Assembly (NCBI GenBank): GCA_024330185.1
Contig: JANDLV010000010.1
Location: 28,139-92,138, forward strand
Source: Candidatus Siliceabacter maunaloa
GTDB taxonomy: Bacteria; Actinomycetota; Thermoleophilia; Solirubrobacterales; Solirubrobacteraceae
Reading direction: 5' to 3'
DNA length: 64,000 bases
Below, piece after piece: positions 25,655 to 35,335 of this stretch (positions are counted from its first letter, which is position 1; the number at the start of each line of letters is the position of its first letter). The notes under the pieces were generated by a model. The model was not told where the DNA came from and did not search any database. It worked only from the letters and a program-made list of their open reading frames with translations. The position numbers and the translations under genes are program-made.

Positions 25655-25701
25655 AACCGTCCTGCCTGAGTGTGGTGGTGCAACAGCAGAGCAGGACGGT
25701 T
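25655..25701. repeat. Perfect 11-bp inverted repeat upstream of the phytoene-dehydrogenase-like gene
   Basis: AACCGTCCTGC (25655-25665) and GCAGGACGGTT (25691-25701) are exact complements around a 25-base loop, in the gap between merR and the next gene. It could be a terminator for upstream read-through, a leader hairpin or an operator. No T-run follows. Confidence 0.5.
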
Positions 25702-25749
25702 ACCACGATCAGCCGGCCGGCCGCGGCTGCGGGTAGCGTTCAGCGACGG

Positions 25750-27168
25750 ATGGCGAGGACGAGCCCCATGGACGCGATCGTCGTGGGCGCCGGGCCCAAC
25801 GGGCTGGCGGCGGCGATCGCGCTCGCGCGCGCGGGGCGTCGCGTGACGGTCCACGAGGGGGCCGCCGAGGTCGGCGGGGGCTGTCGCTCCGAGGAGCTGA
25901 CGCTCCCCGGCTTCGTGCACGACACCTGCTCGACGGTGCACGCGCTGGCCGCGATGTCCCCGTTCCTGCGCGCGCTCCCGCTGGCCGGGCACGGCCTCGA
26001 GCTCGTCCACCCCGACGCCCCGCTGGCCCACCCGCTCGACGACGGGACGGCGGTGATGCTGGAGCGCTCGGTGGAGCGCACGGCGCGCGGCCTGGGACCC
26101 GACGCGGACGCCTACCGCCGGCTGTTCGAGCCGCTGGTGCGCGACGCCGAGCCGCTCGTGCGCCAGATCCTCGGCCCGCTGCGTCCCCCGCGCCACCCGC
26201 TGATCCTTGGCCGCTTCGGCCTGGACGCGATCCGCTGCGCCTCCGGCCTCGCCCGGTCGCGCTTCACGGGGGAGCGGGCGCGCGGGCTGCTGGCGGGCTG
26301 CTGTGCCCACTCGGTGCTGTCGCTGCGCGCCCCGGTCAGTGCCGCGTTCGGCATGGTGCTCGCCCTGGCCGCCCATCACGCCGGCTGGCCGGTGGCCCGC
26401 GGGGGCTCCCAGCGGCTGGCCGACGCGCTGGCCGCCCATCTGCGCGCGCTGGGCGGGGAGATCGAGACGGGTCGGCCGGTCGCCTCGCTGGACGAGCTGC
26501 CCCGCGCAGGCGCCACCCTGCTCGACGTCACGCCGCGTCAACTGCTGGCGCTGGCCGGGGACCGGCTCCCCGCCGGCTACCGGCGGCGCCTGGCACGCTA
26601 CCGCTACGGGCCGGGCGTGTTCAAGCTCGACTGGGCGCTGCGCGGCCCGATCCCCTGGGCCGCGCCCGAGGTCGCCCGCGCCGGAACGGTGCACCTCGGC
26701 GGCTCGCTGGAGGAGATCGAGGCCTCCGAGGAGGCCGCGGCCCGCGGCGAGCACGCCGACCGGCCCTACGTGCTGCTCGTGCAGCCCACCCTCTTCGACG
26801 CCTCGCGGGCGCCCGAGGGCATGCACACCGCCTGGGCCTACTGCCACGTCCCCCACGGCTCCACGCGCGACATGACCACCACGATCGAGGCCCAGGTGGA
26901 GCGCTTCGCCCCCGGCTTCACGGGCCTGATCGCGGGCCGCCACGCCATGGACTGCGCCGAGGTCGAGCGTCGCAACCCCAACTACGTCGGCGGCGACATC
27001 AACGGCGGCGTCCAGGACCTGCGCCAGCTCTTCGCGCGCCCGGTGGCGCGCCCCGTCCCCTACGCCACGCCCGAGCCCGGCCTGTTCCTGTGCTCCTCCT
27101 CCACACCGCCGGGCGGTGGGGTGCACGGCATGTGCGGGTACTGGGCCGCCCGCGCGGCCCTGCGCTGA
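25750..27168 (+). CDS. Phytoene dehydrogenase-like FAD-dependent oxidoreductase
   Basis: The product has 472 residues. The Rossmann dinucleotide fold is at the very start (DAIVVGAGPNGLAAAIALARAGRRVTVHEG), followed by VGGGCRSEELTLPGFVHDTCS and the conserved middle ARGGSQRLADALAAHLRALGGEIETG. The C-terminal FAD-contact LFLCSSSTPPGGGVHGMCGYWAA is like CrtI/FixC-type proteins. The substrate (carotenoid, other lipid) is not evident. ATG 25750 is preferred because TAGCGT (25734-25739) lies 10 bases upstream; ATG 25768 is the alternative. Confidence 0.85.
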   Translation: MARTSPMDAIVVGAGPNGLAAAIALARAGRRVTVHEGAAEVGGGCRSEELTLPGFVHDTCSTVHALAAMSPFLRALPLAGHGLELVHPDAPLAHPLDDGTAVMLERSVERTARGLGPDADAYRRLFEPLVRDAEPLVRQILGPLRPPRHPLILGRFGLDAIRCASGLARSRFTGERARGLLAGCCAHSVLSLRAPVSAAFGMVLALAAHHAGWPVARGGSQRLADALAAHLRALGGEIETGRPVASLDELPRAGATLLDVTPRQLLALAGDRLPAGYRRRLARYRYGPGVFKLDWALRGPIPWAAPEVARAGTVHLGGSLEEIEASEEAAARGEHADRPYVLLVQPTLFDASRAPEGMHTAWAYCHVPHGSTRDMTTTIEAQVERFAPGFTGLIAGRHAMDCAEVERRNPNYVGGDINGGVQDLRQLFARPVARPVPYATPEPGLFLCSSSTPPGGGVHGMCGYWAARAALR

Positions 27169-27210
27169 ACCTTGATGCACCTGGGGGGGCGAACCTTGGT
27201 CGCTGCCGCC

Positions 27211-28360
27211 TAGTGCTCCGTCTCGGTTTTAGTTGGTGATTGCGTTGAGGGCGACGCGGCCGCGGCGGACCTTGGCGAGGATCTGGTCGGCGGTCGCGGT
27301 CCACACGAACGGCTTGGGGTCCTCGTTGGTCACGGCGAGGTAGGCGTCGATCGCGGCGATGAGGTCGGGCACCGACTGGAAGATGGCGCGGCGGGTGGCC
27401 TTGTCCTCGAGCTTGCCAAAGAACCGCTCGACCATGTTCAGCCACGAGCTCGAGGTCGGGATGAAGTGCAGGTCAAAGCGCGGGTGCTTGGTCAGCCACT
27501 TCTTGACGTTGGCGTGCTTGTGGGTGGTGTAGTTGTCCAAGATCAGGTGGATCTGCAGGCCCGCGGGGACTTCGCGATCGATGACCCGCAGGAACTTCAG
27601 GAACTCCTCGTGGCGGTGGCGGGCCATGCACCGGCCGATCACCTCGCCGGTCAGGACGTCCAGCGCGGCGAACAGCGTCGTGGTGCCGTTGCGCTTGTAG
27701 TCGTGGGTCATCGTGCCCGCGCGACCCTTCTTCATCGGCAGCGACGCCTGGGTGCGATCCAAGGCTTGGATCTGGGACTTCTCGTCCATGCACAGCACGA
27801 CGGCCTGCGCGGGCGGGTTGAGATACAGGCCCACGACGTCGACGAGCTTCTCCTCGAAGTGCTTGTCGTTTGACAGCTTGAACGTCGTGACGCGGTGGGG
27901 CTGCAGATTGCGCGCGGACCAGATCCGCTGGACCGTGGCGGGACTGACGCCCTGCGCGGCGGCCATCGAGCGACAGCTCCAGTGCGTCTCGCCCTCGGGC
28001 TTGTCCTCAAGCGTCGCGCGGACGATCTCAGCGACCTTCTCCTGGCTGATCGCAGGCTTGCGCCCACGGCCGGGACGCACGCCGCCCAGACCCCTCAGGC
28101 CCTCCACCGCGAAGCGCTCACGCCACGCCTTGACCGTCGCCGGCGAGACCCCGGCGGTCGCGGCGATCTGCGTGTTCGCCTCGCCGTCGGCGGCCATCAG
28201 CAGCACCCGCGCGCGCTGCACTTCACGGTGGGCTGCCGTCCGGGAACGCGCGAGCTTGTCAAGCACCTCCCGCTGGCTGAAAGCGATCGGTAACGGCGAC
28301 GTGGCGAGGCGCATACAGCACCCTACCACAAAAGCCAGCTATTTACGAGACACTACACTA
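27211..28360. mobile_element. IS630-family insertion sequence (about 1.15 kb), intact
   Basis: The element is bounded by TA at 27211-27212 and 28359-28360, the usual IS630 target duplication. The ends match imperfectly as inverted repeats: left TAGTGctccGTCTCG - AG-TGG, right (reverse complement) TAGTGtagtGTCTCG - AG-TGG, with about 21 of 35 positions identical. One complete transposase gene fills it. It sits between the phytoene-dehydrogenase-like gene and a decayed Uma2 gene. Confidence 0.88.
27229..28314 (-). CDS. IS630-family DDE transposase
   Basis: The product has about 361 residues. The N-terminal helix-turn-helix region (ANTQIAATAGVSPATVKAWRERF, then HWSCRSMAAAQGVSPATVQRIW) is followed by the DDE catalytic core: Asp in VVLCMDEKSQIQALDRTQ, Asp in IHLILDNYTTHKH, Glu in SSSWLNMVERFFGKLEDKA. 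All three acidic residues are present and the frame is open, so it should be active. ATG 28314 follows TAGGGT by 5 bases; GTG 28329 is an alternative. Confidence 0.93.
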   Translation of the reverse strand: MRLATSPLPIAFSQREVLDKLARSRTAAHREVQRARVLLMAADGEANTQIAATAGVSPATVKAWRERFAVEGLRGLGGVRPGRGRKPAISQEKVAEIVRATLEDKPEGETHWSCRSMAAAQGVSPATVQRIWSARNLQPHRVTTFKLSNDKHFEEKLVDVVGLYLNPPAQAVVLCMDEKSQIQALDRTQASLPMKKGRAGTMTHDYKRNGTTTLFAALDVLTGEVIGRCMARHRHEEFLKFLRVIDREVPAGLQIHLILDNYTTHKHANVKKWLTKHPRFDLHFIPTSSSWLNMVERFFGKLEDKATRRAIFQSVPDLIAAIDAYLAVTNEDPKPFVWTATADQILAKVRRGRVALNAITN

Positions 28361-28375
28361 GGGTGAGGTGTGGCG

Positions 28376-28760
28376 ATGGCGACGACGGTCAGGCAGCGGA
28401 TGCGCGTGGACGAGTTCGCCGCGATGTCGGAGGGCGATCCGCGCCCGATGGAGCTCATCGACGCGCTCCGGCGCGCCCGTGGACGACCGCGGCTATCTCG
28501 CGCAGCCGCCGCTGACCTGCGTGGAGATCCGCTCGCCGAGCACCTGGCGCTATGACGTCGGGCGCAAGAAGTCCGTCTACGAGGCCGAGGGAGTCGCGGA
28601 GGTCTGGCTCGTCGACGACGTCGCCGAGGTGATCCTCGTCTTCTGTCGGTCGACGCCCGCCCAGGCTACGTACGACGTCGCGCTCGAGCTGGGAACGAGC
28701 GACACGCTCACCTCGCCGCAGCTGGCCGGCTTCGCGCTCCCGCTCGCGCGGCTCTTCTGA
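28376..28760 (+). pseudogene. Uma2-family (DUF820) nuclease gene with internal deletion and frameshift
   Basis: The first about 30 codons (MATTVRQRMRVDEFAAMSEG, ending MELIDA) are a Uma2 N-terminus. Without a stop the DNA then changes frame at about 28463-28476 and reads PVDDRGYLAQPPLTCVEIRS, VGRKKSVYEAEGVAEVWLVD to the end, which is a Uma2 C-terminus including the EIRSPS and K residues of the PD-(D/E)XK core. About 70 residues with the first catalytic acid are missing. The IS630 end is 15 bp upstream. Confidence 0.7.
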
Positions 28761-28802
28761 CGCAGATCCGCGTCCCCCCGGCGATCGGCGACACTGCCGC
28801 CC

Positions 28803-29768
28803 ATGTTCGCCGTCACCGCCGCCCGCCAGGACGCGGAGGATCCGCTGTCGGGCCTCGACCTCGGGGAGCGCCCCGAGCCCGAGGTGCCCGACGGCTGGAC
28901 GACGGTGGAGGTACGGGCGGCCTCCCTCAACCACCACGACCTGTGGTCGCTGCGCGGTGTCGGCCTGGCCGCGGAGCGCCTGCCGATGATCCTGGGCAGC
29001 GACGCGGCCGGCGTGGACGCGCAGGGCAACGAGGTGGTCGTCCACGCGGTGGTCAGCAGCCCCGACTGGCGCGGGGACGAGACGCTGGACCCCAGGCGCA
29101 GCCTTCTCTCCGAGGTCCACCAGGGCACGCTGGCCCAACGGGTCGCGGTCCCGGCGGGCAACGTGCTGCCAAAGCCGCCCGAGCTGAGCTTCGAGGAGGC
29201 GGCCTGCGTGCCCACCGCGTGGCTGACCGCCTATCGGATGCTCTTCACCCGCGGGCGGGTCGCGCCCGGTTCGACCGTGCTCGTGCAGGGCGCGGGCGGC
29301 GGGGTGGCCACGGCGCTGGTCGTCCTGGCCCACGCCGCCGGGGTCCGCGTCTGGGTCACCAGCCGCTCGCAGGACAAGCGCGACCGCGCGCTGGAGCTGG
29401 GGGCCGACCAGGCCTTCGAGTCGGGCGCGCGGCTGCCCGAGCGCGTCGACGCGGTCATGGAGACGGTCGGCGAGGCCACCTGGGGCCACTCGGTGCGCTC
29501 GTTGCGCCCCGGCGGGCGGATCGTCGTCTCGGGCGCCACGAGCGGCCCTGCGCCCAGCGCGGAGCTGACGCGCGTGTTCTTCCTCCAGCTCGAGGTACTG
29601 GGCTCGACCATGGGAACCCGCGACGAGCTGCAGCGGCTCCTGCGCCTGTGCGTGGAGAGCGACGTGCGACCGGTCATCCACGCGACCATGGCGCTGAGCG
29701 ACGCTCGCACCGGCTTCGAGGCGATGGCCGGTGGCGAGCTGCAGGGCAAGATCGTCTTCAGGGTCTGA
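28803..29768 (+). CDS. Zinc-free MDR oxidoreductase (quinone oxidoreductase-like)
   Basis: The product has 321 residues of the medium-chain dehydrogenase/reductase superfamily. The N-terminal GroES-like domain has VRAASLNHHDLWSLRG and MILGSDAAGVD; the cofactor domain has AWLTAYRMLFTRGRVAPGSTVLVQGAGGGVATALV and VTSRSQDKRDRALELGAD. The GHE zinc motif and structural Cys lobe of alcohol dehydrogenases are absent, which points to an NADPH:quinone reductase-type enzyme. A GACACT hexamer ends 7 bases before the ATG. Confidence 0.85.
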   Translation: MFAVTAARQDAEDPLSGLDLGERPEPEVPDGWTTVEVRAASLNHHDLWSLRGVGLAAERLPMILGSDAAGVDAQGNEVVVHAVVSSPDWRGDETLDPRRSLLSEVHQGTLAQRVAVPAGNVLPKPPELSFEEAACVPTAWLTAYRMLFTRGRVAPGSTVLVQGAGGGVATALVVLAHAAGVRVWVTSRSQDKRDRALELGADQAFESGARLPERVDAVMETVGEATWGHSVRSLRPGGRIVVSGATSGPAPSAELTRVFFLQLEVLGSTMGTRDELQRLLRLCVESDVRPVIHATMALSDARTGFEAMAGGELQGKIVFRV

Positions 29769-29863
29769 CGGACGCCGCTCTCCTGAGTGGCCGATCATGT
29801 TCCCGTTTTCCTGTGCATAGGAGGATCTTGATCCGCCCACGCTCTCGCCGGCGGCTCGCCGGG

Positions 29864-30514
29864 TCACCCGAACCGCGACAGGTGACGCACGATCTGTGGC
29901 TGGCGGCGCTGCCAGTAGCGCTCGATCTCGGCCCGCTCGACAGGGAGCGAGTCGTCGTCGTCCACGTCGTCGAGGTAGCCGAGGCTCAGTACGATGTGGC
30001 GTAGCGTCTCGTGCTCGGCGGGCACGTCGTAGCGGCGGCGATACAGCGCCAGGCCCTCTTCGGCGGTGCGGCCCAGGCGCCGCTCGATCTCCATCACGTC
30101 GAAGTAGTCGCGCAGCTCTCCGCGATCTCCGATCACCTTGAGCTTGATGGCCAGGAGGTCCGCGACGCTGGCGACAGCGATGCCGGCGATCTGGACGGGC
30201 GGCGCAACCCGCCGCTGGCCGGCGGAGGAGAGGAATTGCACCTTCGCGCCAAGGAGCACCCCGGTGAGCGTGTGCTGCGCGACGAGCGTCGGCGCGAAGT
30301 CGCCGAGGCCTTCGAGGAGGCGTTGCAGAGCTTGGAGATCGACGGGTTCCTCGAAGAAGAAGTCGAGGTCGCGGCTCGTGCGGTGGTGGATGTGGGCTGC
30401 GAGCCCGGTTCCACCGACCAGGGAGAGCTCTCGCGGCAGGCCTGCCGCGAGTCGCAGCCATGCGGCGGCTGCCTGCGCGGGAAGGCCGGCCCGCAGTTCA
30501 GGGGGGATGTTCAC
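29864..30514 (-). CDS. AbiEii/AbiGii-family nucleotidyltransferase toxin
   Basis: This predicted toxin of a type IV-like toxin-antitoxin pair has 216 residues. The nucleotidyltransferase signature is visible: LSLVGGTGLAAHIHHRTSRDLDFF (GG-x-GLA then D-x-D), followed by the VASVADLLAIKLKVIGDRGELRDYFDVMEI block that carries the second conserved Lys and Asp residues. The GTG start at 30514 overlaps the antitoxin stop (GTGA), so the pair is translationally coupled. AbiE toxins of this family modify nucleic acid (tRNA in studied cases) and can act in phage abortive infection. Confidence 0.82.
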   Translation of the reverse strand: MNIPPELRAGLPAQAAAAWLRLAAGLPRELSLVGGTGLAAHIHHRTSRDLDFFFEEPVDLQALQRLLEGLGDFAPTLVAQHTLTGVLLGAKVQFLSSAGQRRVAPPVQIAGIAVASVADLLAIKLKVIGDRGELRDYFDVMEIERRLGRTAEEGLALYRRRYDVPAEHETLRHIVLSLGYLDDVDDDDSLPVERAEIERYWQRRQPQIVRHLSRFG

Positions 30515-31224
30515 GCCGCGGCTGCGAGGTTGTGCGCCAGGCGCCTGGTGGGAGCGTCGAGTCCGCGAGCGGTTGCGCCGTGCTGCCAGTCCTGCGTGCG
30601 CAGATGCGCGGCTCCCCAGGCGAGGCCTTCGAGGTCACCGCTGCGCAGCAGCCGCCGCGCGATGGAGCCCCCGCAGCGTTGGACGTCGAGCTGCTCGGGG
30701 GCGCTGTTCCAGAAGAGGTGGCCCAGGCGTCCGGGCACACGCTCAGCGCGTGGCGCGGCGACAGCCCGTGGGGCCTGCACGCGCGCGAGCGTGGGCGCCA
30801 GGGCCGGCCAGCGCGCGTCCCACGAAGGCGCGAGCAGCTCGACCGTTCGCGCGCGCCCCGCGGCGATCCTGGCCGGCCGGGCCTCGACGAGTCCACGGCG
30901 GCAAAGCTCGCCCAGCGCGCGCGCCGCAGCTGTGGGTGAGAGCCCGCCACGCCGCGCGACCGCGCGGGCGGAGGCCAGACCGAGGGGGGCGCTGCTCAAA
31001 GCGGCCAGCACGGAGGTCTGGGTGGCCGTCAGCCCGTCGTCGACCGCTCGCGAGCCGAGCGCCTCGAGCAGTCGCCCGACCTGCTCATCGGTGAGCAGCA
31101 CCCGGCCGCCGGGACCATGCTCCACGTCAAGGCCAAGACGTTCGATGGCGCGCTTCACGCGCGGGATCGAGCTGCCCAACCGCCGAGCGACCTCGGCCGC
31201 GGAGACCGGGCCCAGACTGTCCAT
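30511..31224 (-). CDS. Winged-helix antitoxin partner of the AbiEii-like toxin
   Basis: The product has 237 residues. The N-terminal HTH (VSAAEVARRLGSSIPRVKRAIERLGL) is followed by a second winged helix (LTATQTSVLAALSSAPLGLASARAVARRGGLSPTAAARALGELCRRGLVEAR), then a C-terminal domain (FWNSAPEQLDVQRCGGSIARRLLRSGDLEGLAWGA) that probably neutralises the toxin. It is not the classical AbiEi sequence type, but the order and 4-bp coupling are the same. It is probably an autorepressor: two 10-bp direct repeats lie behind its -10 box. Confidence 0.7.
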   Translation of the reverse strand: MDSLGPVSAAEVARRLGSSIPRVKRAIERLGLDVEHGPGGRVLLTDEQVGRLLEALGSRAVDDGLTATQTSVLAALSSAPLGLASARAVARRGGLSPTAAARALGELCRRGLVEARPARIAAGRARTVELLAPSWDARWPALAPTLARVQAPRAVAAPRAERVPGRLGHLFWNSAPEQLDVQRCGGSIARRLLRSGDLEGLAWGAAHLRTQDWQHGATARGLDAPTRRLAHNLAAAA

Positions 31225-31230
31225 TTCGTT

Positions 31231-31284
31231 AGTTTACCGGCCTCCGGGCTGCTGGCCGGAGTGACCGGACGAGCCCGGGCTGCT
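31231..31284 (-). promoter_or_regulatory. Promoter and direct-repeat operator of the AbiE-like pair
   Basis: TAAACT (31236-31231) ends 6 bases before the antitoxin ATG. Upstream, the 10-mer CCGGGCTGCT (plus strand) occurs at 31244-31253 and 31275-31284, that is 31 bp apart or about three helical turns, a spacing suited to cooperative binding of the antitoxin. Confidence 0.45.
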
Positions 31285-31325
31285 TGCCGCGCCTCGGCGG
31301 TACCCCAGCCGTCTAGCAGCGCCCG

Positions 31326-31556
31326 CTACCAGGCCTGCAGCTCGCCGCAGCGCGGACAGCCGACCGAGGCGGTGACGGGCGCCTCGAAGAGGTAGCCGCA
31401 GCCGCAGGTGAACACGGCGCGGTCGTCGGGGCCGCCCGCGTCGCGCAGGCGCCGCTCGTCCGGGCGCATCGGCTCGGGCGGGGGAGGGGGCGGGGGGACG
31501 ACGTGCAGGCGCCGGCGGCGGCCCAGGGGGGACTCGCTGGGGCTCTTGGATCGCAT
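31326..31556 (-). CDS. Small zinc-ribbon protein
   Basis: The product has 76 residues. A basic N-terminus, a run of eight Pro (about residues 21-28) and a C-terminal Cys4 zinc ribbon: FTCGCGYLFEAPVTASVGCPRCGELQAW (CxC and CxxC pairs). The start is uncertain (ATG 31556 or 31568). It is divergent from ccmE by 130 bp. The function is unknown; the ribbon resembles rubredoxin-like or RNA/protein-binding zinc ribbons. Confidence 0.6.
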   Translation of the reverse strand: MRSKSPSESPLGRRRRLHVVPPPPPPPEPMRPDERRLRDAGGPDDRAVFTCGCGYLFEAPVTASVGCPRCGELQAW

Positions 31557-31686
31557 GGGTACCACTCGCATCATCGTTCTCATCGACAACAACGCCACCG
31601 AAGCCGAATGGTTTCTCGCCAACCTTCCGATTCCGGCGATCGGCTGACCGGGTGAGGGGCGTCGTTCTGGGATACTCCAAGGGTCG

Positions 31687-32088
31687 ATGGATCCCTCCCG
31701 CAAGCGCAAGATCCGCCTGGGGGCCGCCTTGAGCGTCGCGGTGCTGCTGGCTGCCGCGCTGGTGTACACGAGCTTCTCGGCCTCCAGCGAGACGCGCACC
31801 CCCAGCGAGCTGGACACCGCCCGGGCCGGGGTCTCCTACCAGCTCACCGGGAAGGTGGTCGAGGACTCGGTGGAGCGCACGGAGCAGGGGCTGGACTTCG
31901 AGGTCCGCGACCGCGAGGGCGCCGCTGCCGTGCCGGTCAGCTACCAGGGCGTGGTGCCCGACCCGTTCCGCGAGGGGCGCGAGGTGATCGTCACCGTCCA
32001 GCGACAGGGCGGAGGCTTCGTGGGCGAGCGCGACACGCTGATCACGAAGTGCCCCTCGAAGTTCACCACCGACGAACAGCCCAGCTAA
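31687..32088 (+). CDS. ccmE: Cytochrome c maturation heme chaperone CcmE, Cys-type variant
   Basis: CcmE carries heme to apocytochrome c outside the membrane. It has 133 residues: one N-terminal TM anchor (IRLGAALSVAVLLAAALVYTS) and an OB-fold beta-barrel (YQLTGKVVEDSVERTEQGLDFEVRD - VPVSYQGVVPDPFREGREVIVTV). In place of the classical heme-binding His (HxNYxP) it has KCPSKF, like the CxxxY form of archaeal and some bacterial CcmE, but with Phe for the Tyr. GATACT lies 10 bases before the ATG. The stop TAA directly abuts the structured element before ccmF. Confidence 0.9.
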   Translation: MDPSRKRKIRLGAALSVAVLLAAALVYTSFSASSETRTPSELDTARAGVSYQLTGKVVEDSVERTEQGLDFEVRDREGAAAVPVSYQGVVPDPFREGREVIVTVQRQGGGFVGERDTLITKCPSKFTTDEQPS

Positions 32089-32250
32089 GTGGTCCGTCCT
32101 GTGAGTCCGTGCGCGTTTGGGCGGTTGCCGGCGCCGGCTGGCAAGGACGCAGTGAGGGAGTGGGCCTCCAGGCCCATGACCGAGCGAGGACGCCGCCAGG
32201 CGGTGATCGGCGGCCGATCCAAACGGGTGCGGACTTGCAGGACGGGCCAC
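32089..32250 (+). ncRNA. Structured 162-nt element between ccmE and ccmF (candidate RNA or MITE)
   Basis: Positions 32089-32121 pair with 32218-32250 as a 33-bp stem: 26 Watson-Crick pairs, six G-U pairs and one G-G mismatch. All six imperfect pairs are G-U (never A-C) in the plus-strand RNA, the sense of the operon. Inside are hairpins at 32125-32144 (8 bp, loop GCCG), 32160-32177 (7 bp, loop TCCA) and 32192-32214 (6 bp). TAA occurs on both sides (32086-32088 and 32251-32253) like a 3-bp target duplication. Removing the element would join the ccmE stop directly to the ccmF GTG. No known RNA family is recognised. Confidence 0.6.
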
Positions 32251-32253
32251 TAA

Positions 32254-34452
<2,199 letters not shown>

Positions 34453-34477
34453 CCCGCGGAAGCGCCCCCGCCCGCCC

Positions 34478-34765
34478 GTGGACGTGGTGACCCTCGTCGC
34501 GATCATGGCCCTGCTGGGGGCGGTGGCCTGGCTGGTCGTCGCGCCCCTGCGCGCGGGCTCCGCGGCCCGCGACGAGGAGCGCTACGAGGGCGCGCGCGCC
34601 GACCTCGAGGCGGCCAAGGAGGCCAAGTACGGCGAGATCCGCGACGCCGAGCTCGACCACGCCACCGGCAAGCTCTCCGACGCCGACTGGCGCGCGGTGG
34701 ACCGCCAGCTGCGCGCCGAGGCCGTCGAGATCCTGCAGCGCCTGGACGAACTGGGGGTACCATGA
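34478..34765 (+). CDS. Short CcmI/CycH-like cytochrome c biogenesis protein
   Basis: The product has 95 residues: one TM helix (VVTLVAIMALLGAVAWLVVAPL) and a charged coiled segment (RYEGARADLEAAKEAKYGEIRDAELDHATGKLSDADWRAVDRQLR) of the kind seen at the N-terminus of CcmI. The TPR part of full-length CcmI is missing. GTG start 25 bp after ccmF supports a ccmE-ccmF-ccmI operon. Confidence 0.65.
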   Translation: MDVVTLVAIMALLGAVAWLVVAPLRAGSAARDEERYEGARADLEAAKEAKYGEIRDAELDHATGKLSDADWRAVDRQLRAEAVEILQRLDELGVP

Positions 34766-34769
34766 GGGC

Positions 34770-35327
34770 GTGGCAGTTCATACCGCGTCGTTTCCGATCC
34801 ACAGGATCACGAGTGCCCAGTACCACCAGATGGTCGAATCCGGTGCCCTGGAGGGCGCGAACGTCGAGCTGGCCGACGGGCTGCTGATCGAGTTGAGCCC
34901 GCAGAGCGGCCCTCACGCGCGGATGATCCAGGTCCTTCAGCAACTGTTGGGCACCCGCCTCGATCTGCTGCGCGTGCAGCTGCCGCTTGAGGCGATCGAA
35001 GGCTGGGTCCCTGAGCCCGATGTCGCGCTGGCCGAGCACACGGACCCTGAGCGCCATCCGTCCAGCGCGCTGCTGGTGATCGAGGTCGCGATCAGCTCGC
35101 ACCAGTACGACCTGAGCAAGGCGAAGATCTTCGCCCAGGCCGGGATCCCCACCTACTGGATCGTCGACGTGCCCGGCCGCCAGGTGTTCGCCCACACCGA
35201 GCCCGGCCCCGACGGCTACGTACTGGAGCGCAGACTCGACGCCAGTGGTGAACTCGACCCCGGCGTGCCCGGCCTCGAGCCCTTCACCGTCGCCGGGCTC
35301 TTCGCCACGGCGTTCGGCGAGCGCTGA
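34770..35327 (+). CDS. Uma2-family (DUF820) putative restriction endonuclease-like protein
   Basis: The product has 185 residues of the Uma2 family, with a PD-(D/E)XK-type core: ANVELADGLLIELSPQSGPH, PEPDVALAE, SSALLVIEVAISSHQYDLSKAKIFAQAGIPTYWIVD. The acidic residues of the core and the trailing Lys are present. The GTG start is 4 bp after the ccmI-like stop, but a functional link is unlikely. These proteins are abundant in Cyanobacteria, Chloroflexi and Thermoleophilia, and their substrates are unknown. It is the intact counterpart of the broken copy at 28376. Confidence 0.82.
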   Translation: MAVHTASFPIHRITSAQYHQMVESGALEGANVELADGLLIELSPQSGPHARMIQVLQQLLGTRLDLLRVQLPLEAIEGWVPEPDVALAEHTDPERHPSSALLVIEVAISSHQYDLSKAKIFAQAGIPTYWIVDVPGRQVFAHTEPGPDGYVLERRLDASGELDPGVPGLEPFTVAGLFATAFGER

Positions 35328-35335
35328 GGCATCGG

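Noticed and set aside
25591..25749. N-terminal extension of the phytoene-dehydrogenase-like protein
   Set aside because: It would include the MerR promoter, the 11-bp inverted repeat and a -10 box. The FAD fold begins right at 25768.
32160..32220. Small ORF inside the ccmE-ccmF element
   Set aside because: No start with a ribosome site and no frame with coding-like third positions. Pairing explains the sequence better.
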